Below are positions 5,417 to 7,145 of a DNA stretch of 7,145 bases, one piece after another; position 1 is the stretch's first letter; each line of letters opens with the position of its first letter. Under the pieces are notes generated by a model that made no database searches, had not been told where the DNA came from, and saw only the letters and a program-made list of their open reading frames with translations. The stretch is from Bacteroidia bacterium (GTDB lineage: Bacteria > Bacteroidota > Bacteroidia > Bacteroidales > UBA12481): assembly GCA_026391235.1 (NCBI GenBank), contig JAPLDV010000581.1:1-7145 (forward strand). The letters are read 5' to 3'. The position numbers were made by a program, and so were the translations under genes.

Positions 5417-7145
5417 CGTTTTTGCCAGGCAGCAGCCAGCCGCGGAAGCGTTCCCCCACCCTACAACGGCTCGATTTTTACCATGGATATGCCCGCCGGG
5501 GTATTGGGCTTCGACAGGCCAAAAGACAATGCAGTATCGCCCGATGGACGCGACTGGGATATTCTTTCATTTATGTGGCAAAACACCCGTCACCCCTATT
5601 GGTCGATGGCGGCCCGCGGCGACTATGATGCCATGCTCTCCGGCATGCAATTCGTTCGGGATGGCCTCGATATTTGCATGGACCGTTGCAAGAAAATTTT
5701 CGGACACGACGGAGCCTTCATCATGGAGGCAAGCTGGTGGTATAACGTTGGTGTATTCAACTGGGACCAGGTTCCTCAGCATTTACGCTATCATCAGCTC
5801 GCTACCATTGAGCTGCCGGCCATAATGTGCGAATATTACGAACATACCCGCGACCGGAAATTCCTGAAAGGTATTCTGTTGCCCTGTGCCGATGAGTTTC
5901 TTAAATTCTACGAGCTCCAATTTCCGAAACGCGATGCCAACGGAAACATGCTGATGGAAGGCGTTGGCTGTGCCGAAACCTATCAGGGGGTGACCAATCC
6001 CTGTACCGAAATCGGATGCCTGAAGTATGTTCTCTCGAAACTATTATCGTTTGATATCGATGAAACACGCAAACAGCATTGGTCGGAATTGCTGAATGCC
6101 ATGCCCGGAGTGCCTTTGCGTAAAATTCGCGGATTGGATTTGCTGGCTGTAGGCGATAAATACGATCCTGGCCGCGTAAACTGCGAAAGCCCGGAGTTAT
6201 ATTCGATCTATCCTTTCCGTCAGGTTTGGCTGGGTCAGCCGGCACTGCTCTCAACTGCCCGCCAGTCGTTTCATGTGCGCACCATCAGCCTCGATGGAAC
6301 TGCCGATTACCAGGGAACTGAAACCGGCGGGTGGCAGTCGGCACCCGTGCAGGCCGCCTATCTCGGATTGCCCCGCGAGGCAGCACGCCTGGCCAGCATA
6401 AACTTTAACGACCAGTTTATCCATTGGAACGACAATATCGATCCAAAGGCACCCTACCCCACTCGTCCGCGAGCACGGTTTCCGGCCTTCTGGGAGTGCA
6501 AAATGGACGGTACACCCGACAACGATCATGGAGCAAATTCAGTGAATACTCTGCAAAGCATGCTTTTGCTATGCGATGGCAAGAAAATCTTTTTGTTACC
6601 TGCCTGGCCTGAAAATTGGGACGTTTCGTTCAAACTATGCGCAGCCAACAACACCACAGTTGAGTGTGTATATCGTGATGGTAAAGTTCAATCGATCAAG
6701 GTCAGTCCCGAATCGCGCCTGGCCGATATCATCGACCGGAGCACACCGGAACAACGCATACGCACCCTGGTAGAGATGGCACTGGCCGATCGCAACTACC
6801 TTTTTGGATTACCCCCCATGCTCGATGCTCAGCCGGTTCCCGGAAAAGCATCGGGCTCATGGATTGCAAAGTACGGCGAAACGCTCGCCGGGTGTAAAGC
6901 CGGTCCCTGGATGAACAGTGTTTTTAAAGAAAATGTAGTCTATGTGCATAACCTCAACTGGCCAAAAGAGGGTGTACGCCTCTCGGGAATTCCACGGAAA
7001 TTGATTTCAGTCAAATCTATTACCGGGAATATCCAGGTAAAACAAGATCAGCAAGGCTGGCTGCTGACTGGTACTCCCGACCCGCTCAATACCATCGTGC
7101 GACTTGAATTCGATTCTTCGGTTGAGGATCTCGCCCTGGCACTTC
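5417..7145 (+). pseudogene. Catalytic (alpha/alpha)6-barrel part of the fused glycosidase, downstream of the amber codon; 3' partial
   Basis: An open frame in phase with the rhaT fusion runs from just after the TAG to the window end (576 codons, no further stop). Numbered from the fusion start it covers residues 633 to about 1208. It reads PYNGSIFTMDMP, MWQNTRHPYWSMAARGDYD, MEGVGCAETYQG (E813, E819), PFRQVWLGQPALL, GTETGGWQ, DNDHGANSVNTLQSMLL (D1002) and LLPAWPENWDVSFK (1026-1039). The layout, ending in a small beta domain, resembles GH95-like and DUF5703-linked clan members; E813, E819 and D1002 are catalytic candidates only. The first usable ATG is at 5483 (residue 655), but no ribosome-binding signal or signal peptide precedes it, so an independent product would be cytosolic and start inside a domain. 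Conservation appears intact, which suggests the interruption is recent, artefactual or bypassed. The gene is cut by the window edge near its likely C terminus. Confidence 0.8.

Noticed and set aside
5400..5420. A simple frameshift as the cause of the break
   Set aside because: Conserved residues before and after the TAG are in the same frame (codon starts congruent to 3521), and the other two frames give no recognisable protein here. A net in-frame change or point mutation is required.
5307..5825. Plus-strand open frame of 172 codons spanning the lesion
   Set aside because: It is out of frame with the fused gene. Its translation has no family-like sequence, whereas the frame containing the TAG does on both sides. 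It is a shadow of the hydrolase.

Overview
The window looks like chromosomal accessory DNA from a member of the Bacteroidota, most likely an environmental or gut glycan degrader. The reasons are the type of glycan-use genes, the lack of Shine-Dalgarno sequences before the starts, TAnnTTTG-like promoter elements, and an S24 repressor with the AGY...GYADPEYI signature I associate with that phylum. This is an inference from sequence character; no rRNA or marker gene is present.

Layout. Positions 1-114 hold short tandem repeats. A leftward gene (115-906) encodes an XRE-type repressor with a LexA-like self-cleaving S24 domain, and a good inverted-repeat operator candidate abuts its start codon. 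Positions 959-1100 hold more tandem repeats and a small palindrome. All the repeat blocks are built on a 7-bp period although their sequences differ, and GGTRTC-type arrays lie on both sides of the repressor gene in opposite orientation. A small leftward gene (1100-1324) encodes a cysteine-rich zinc-ribbon protein.

From 1416 to the right edge, rightward genes form a carbohydrate-use operon. The first (1416-3524) encodes an exported right-handed beta-helix enzyme resembling GH141. The second begins inside it (ATGA overlap, 3521). It encodes a complete ten-helix RhaT-type L-rhamnose/H+ symporter fused in frame to a glycosidase-like region: an N-terminal beta-sandwich of the type I recall as DUF5703, then an (alpha/alpha)6-barrel-like catalytic region. 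Loop charges place the C terminus of the transporter part outside the inner membrane, so the fused enzyme would be tethered in the periplasm beside its own sugar importer.

The fused gene is interrupted by one in-frame TAG at 5414-5416. The same reading frame continues as clearly homologous protein to the end of the window (7145), so this is not a simple frameshift. A nonsense mutation, a small local deletion, an assembly error or recoding are all possible. The proposed joint role is that the beta-helix enzyme trims a deoxysugar-rich (perhaps pectic) glycan, the tethered domain releases the terminal sugar, and the RhaT part takes it up with protons.
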